This document shows, piece by piece, positions 62,801 to 64,000 of a stretch of 64,000 nt of DNA; positions within the stretch are counted from its first letter, which is position 1; every line of letters starts with the position of its first letter. Source of the stretch: Pseudomonas oryzihabitans (lineage in GTDB: Bacteria > Pseudomonadota > Gammaproteobacteria > Pseudomonadales > Pseudomonadaceae). The translations under genes were made by a program, and so were the position numbers. The stretch is taken from assembly GCF_024652905.1 (NCBI RefSeq), contig NZ_CP102428.1, positions 880,501 to 944,500 on the forward strand. Reading direction: 5' to 3'. The notes under the pieces are model-generated. The model saw nothing but the letters and a program-made list of their open reading frames with translations. It was not told the DNA's origin and ran no database searches.

Positions 62801-64000
62801 TCAGTAGCGATAGGTGAAGTAGAGCTCGAGGGCGCTGAAGCGCTCGTTGTCGCCGAACGCCTGCCGGGCGGCGGACTTGGCCTGCACCCAGTTGTACGAG
62901 AGCGAGCTGTAGAACTGCCGGTTGGGCGTCCAGTCGAGGTACACCGCGGTCTCGTCGGCGAAACGCCGGTCATTGACCGCGGCGCCGCGGAAGTTGGCCT
63001 GGTCGAGCCAGAACTGGTAGTGGATGACGCCCAGGGTGAGGGTGTCGCTGAGGCGGTTCTTGAGCGAGAACTGCTGGACGCGCTCGTTGCTGTTGAACAG
63101 CAGGTAGTTCCCCACCACGTCGCCCACCAGCCAGGTGCTCCAGTCGATGAAGCCCTTGCTCAGCGGATCCCAGGCTTGCTGGCGGTTGTCGGTAGGGTTG
63201 TCGTCACCGGAGAAGACGGCGTAGCGGTACCCGAGGGTGGGGGTGAAGGGCAGGTCCTGGAACTGGTAGTCGGCCTGGGCATACCAGGCCTTGGCGTCAT
63301 AGGTGAGGGCGCCGTCACCGCCGCGCTGCACCGCGTATTCGCCATTCAGGGTCAGGTTCGGCAGGCCTGGCAGGTGGCCACGCAGGGCCCGCAGGTTGTA
63401 GACCCGCATGCCGTCGCGGCGCGCCGCGTTGCTGTCTCTGCTGGCCAGGGTATCGACGGTCAGGGCCATGGCACCGAGGGTCACCTGGCCGTCGAGGTCG
63501 TAATCCAGGTTGGCGCCGCTCAGGCGGAAATCGCCATAGTGATCGTCGGTGCGCAGGGTGAAGGCCTGTGCCTGGACCGGGCCATGCCCCCACGCCAGGA
63601 TCGCCGAGTCGCGGAAGGCGGTGCGCGGACCGAGCCAGTAGGCGCCATCGCCGAACAGGTCGAGGTTGCCGTCCATGACGATGAAGCCGGTACCGACCAT
63701 GAAGTTCTGGCGGCCGGCGGTGAATTTCCAGTCGCCCGCCTGCACTCCGGCATAGAGCTCTTCGGGGGCGAAGCGGCCGTCTGAGCCGCGGGTGAAGCCA
63801 CCGGCATCACCGTCGCCAAGGGTGGTGGCGCCGACCACCGAGCCACCGGCGAGCAGGTGGACCCTGTCGCTGAGGGAGTAGTCGAGAGCGACGCCGGGTT
63901 TGACGTAGAACTCCTGCCAGGCGCTGCGGCGGCCGTCGTTCTTGCCACTGCGTGCATCCACGCGACCGGCGCCGAAATTGACGCCCCGGGTGGAGAGGGA
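62801..64000 (-). CDS. Alginate-export-family outer-membrane porin, C-terminal part
   Basis: At least 399 residues of a beta-barrel protein, open at the right edge of the window (reading inward SLSTRGVNFGAG and on). The alginate-export type is suggested by LYAGVQAGDWKFTAGRQNFMVG, the GYRYAVFSGDD strand and VGNYLLFNSNERVQQF. The C-terminal FTYRY ends in an aromatic residue, as for outer-membrane barrels. The N-terminal signal and start lie outside the window. It is probably a specific channel for organic acids or aromatics, first gene of a porin-DUF3237-MFS unit. Confidence 0.75.
   Translation of the reverse strand, partial: SLSTRGVNFGAGRVDARSGKNDGRRSAWQEFYVKPGVALDYSLSDRVHLLAGGSVVGATTLGDGDAGGFTRGSDGRFAPEELYAGVQAGDWKFTAGRQNFMVGTGFIVMDGNLDLFGDGAYWLGPRTAFRDSAILAWGHGPVQAQAFTLRTDDHYGDFRLSGANLDYDLDGQVTLGAMALTVDTLASRDSNAARRDGMRVYNLRALRGHLPGLPNLTLNGEYAVQRGGDGALTYDAKAWYAQADYQFQDLPFTPTLGYRYAVFSGDDNPTDNRQQAWDPLSKGFIDWSTWLVGDVVGNYLLFNSNERVQQFSLKNRLSDTLTLGVIHYQFWLDQANFRGAAVNDRRFADETAVYLDWTPNRQFYSSLSYNWVQAKSAARQAFGDNERFSALELYFTYRY

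Overview
The window is high-GC, densely coded DNA with no tRNA, rRNA, insertion sequence, phage gene or CRISPR array that I can see. The gene families and their order (xdhABC-guaD, allA/alc/uraD/puuE/uraH, XenA, a NIT-domain chemoreceptor, DUF1652, DUF2790 and alginate-export families, CydP) point to a chromosomal segment of Pseudomonas sensu lato. The E. coli-like cytochrome bd operon and the mix of families suggest something near the P. oryzihabitans group, but that placement is an inference.

Layout. 1-7.9 kb: end of a Pit phosphate transporter, queD, a DUF1652 protein, an ABC exporter, periplasmic PPIase, LysR regulator, DUF3060 protein and two overlapping EamA permeases. 7.9-20.4 kb: two purine-catabolic blocks (allA-alc-uraD-puuE with divergent uraH; xdhA-xdhB-xdhC-guaD), separated by a GDSL esterase and a divergent ArsR/xenA pair. 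Together they convert guanine and xanthine to urate, and hydroxyisourate to glyoxylate and urea. The urate-oxidising step and a urate permease are not in the window.

20.7-35.3 kb: a CHASE4-PAS-GGDEF-EAL c-di-GMP enzyme and a LysE exporter, then an efflux island. The island has an outer-membrane channel divergent from a TetR gene, followed by a membrane-fusion lipoprotein, RND pump, SDR, 14-TM MFS exporter and a ketoacyl-ACP synthase II (KASII). A second TtgR/AcrR-like regulator follows, with its own operator. 35.4-42.4 kb: an operon of Gfo/Idh dehydrogenase, TIM-barrel isomerase and sugar-binding protein, read from a clear sigma-54 promoter and divergent from an AcoR-type activator. A 22-bp perfect palindrome lies between them. 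A NIT-domain chemoreceptor follows.

42.6-46.1 kb: cydP-cydA-cydB-cydX-ybgE, a cytochrome bd quinol oxidase operon with an ANR/FNR box, including the 38-codon cydX and the small cydP. 46.1-51.5 kb: a small secreted protein behind four helically phased GTTmAG repeats, an M19 dipeptidase-like protein, a YhiN-type flavoprotein and a hybrid histidine kinase. 51.7-56.4 kb: an amidase, MFS and outer-membrane transporter set with an AraC regulator. 56.5-64 kb: a secreted dienelactone-hydrolase-like enzyme, a carboxypeptidase G2-like peptidase, endonuclease I, small proteins and an uptake-type operon (alginate-export porin, DUF3237, MFS) that runs off the right edge.

The best candidates for something new are the sigma-54 sugar or inositol-like operon, which has a binding protein but no permease or ATPase; the efflux pumps combined with a KASII gene, which could form a resistance island; and the phased response-regulator array upstream of the small secreted protein.
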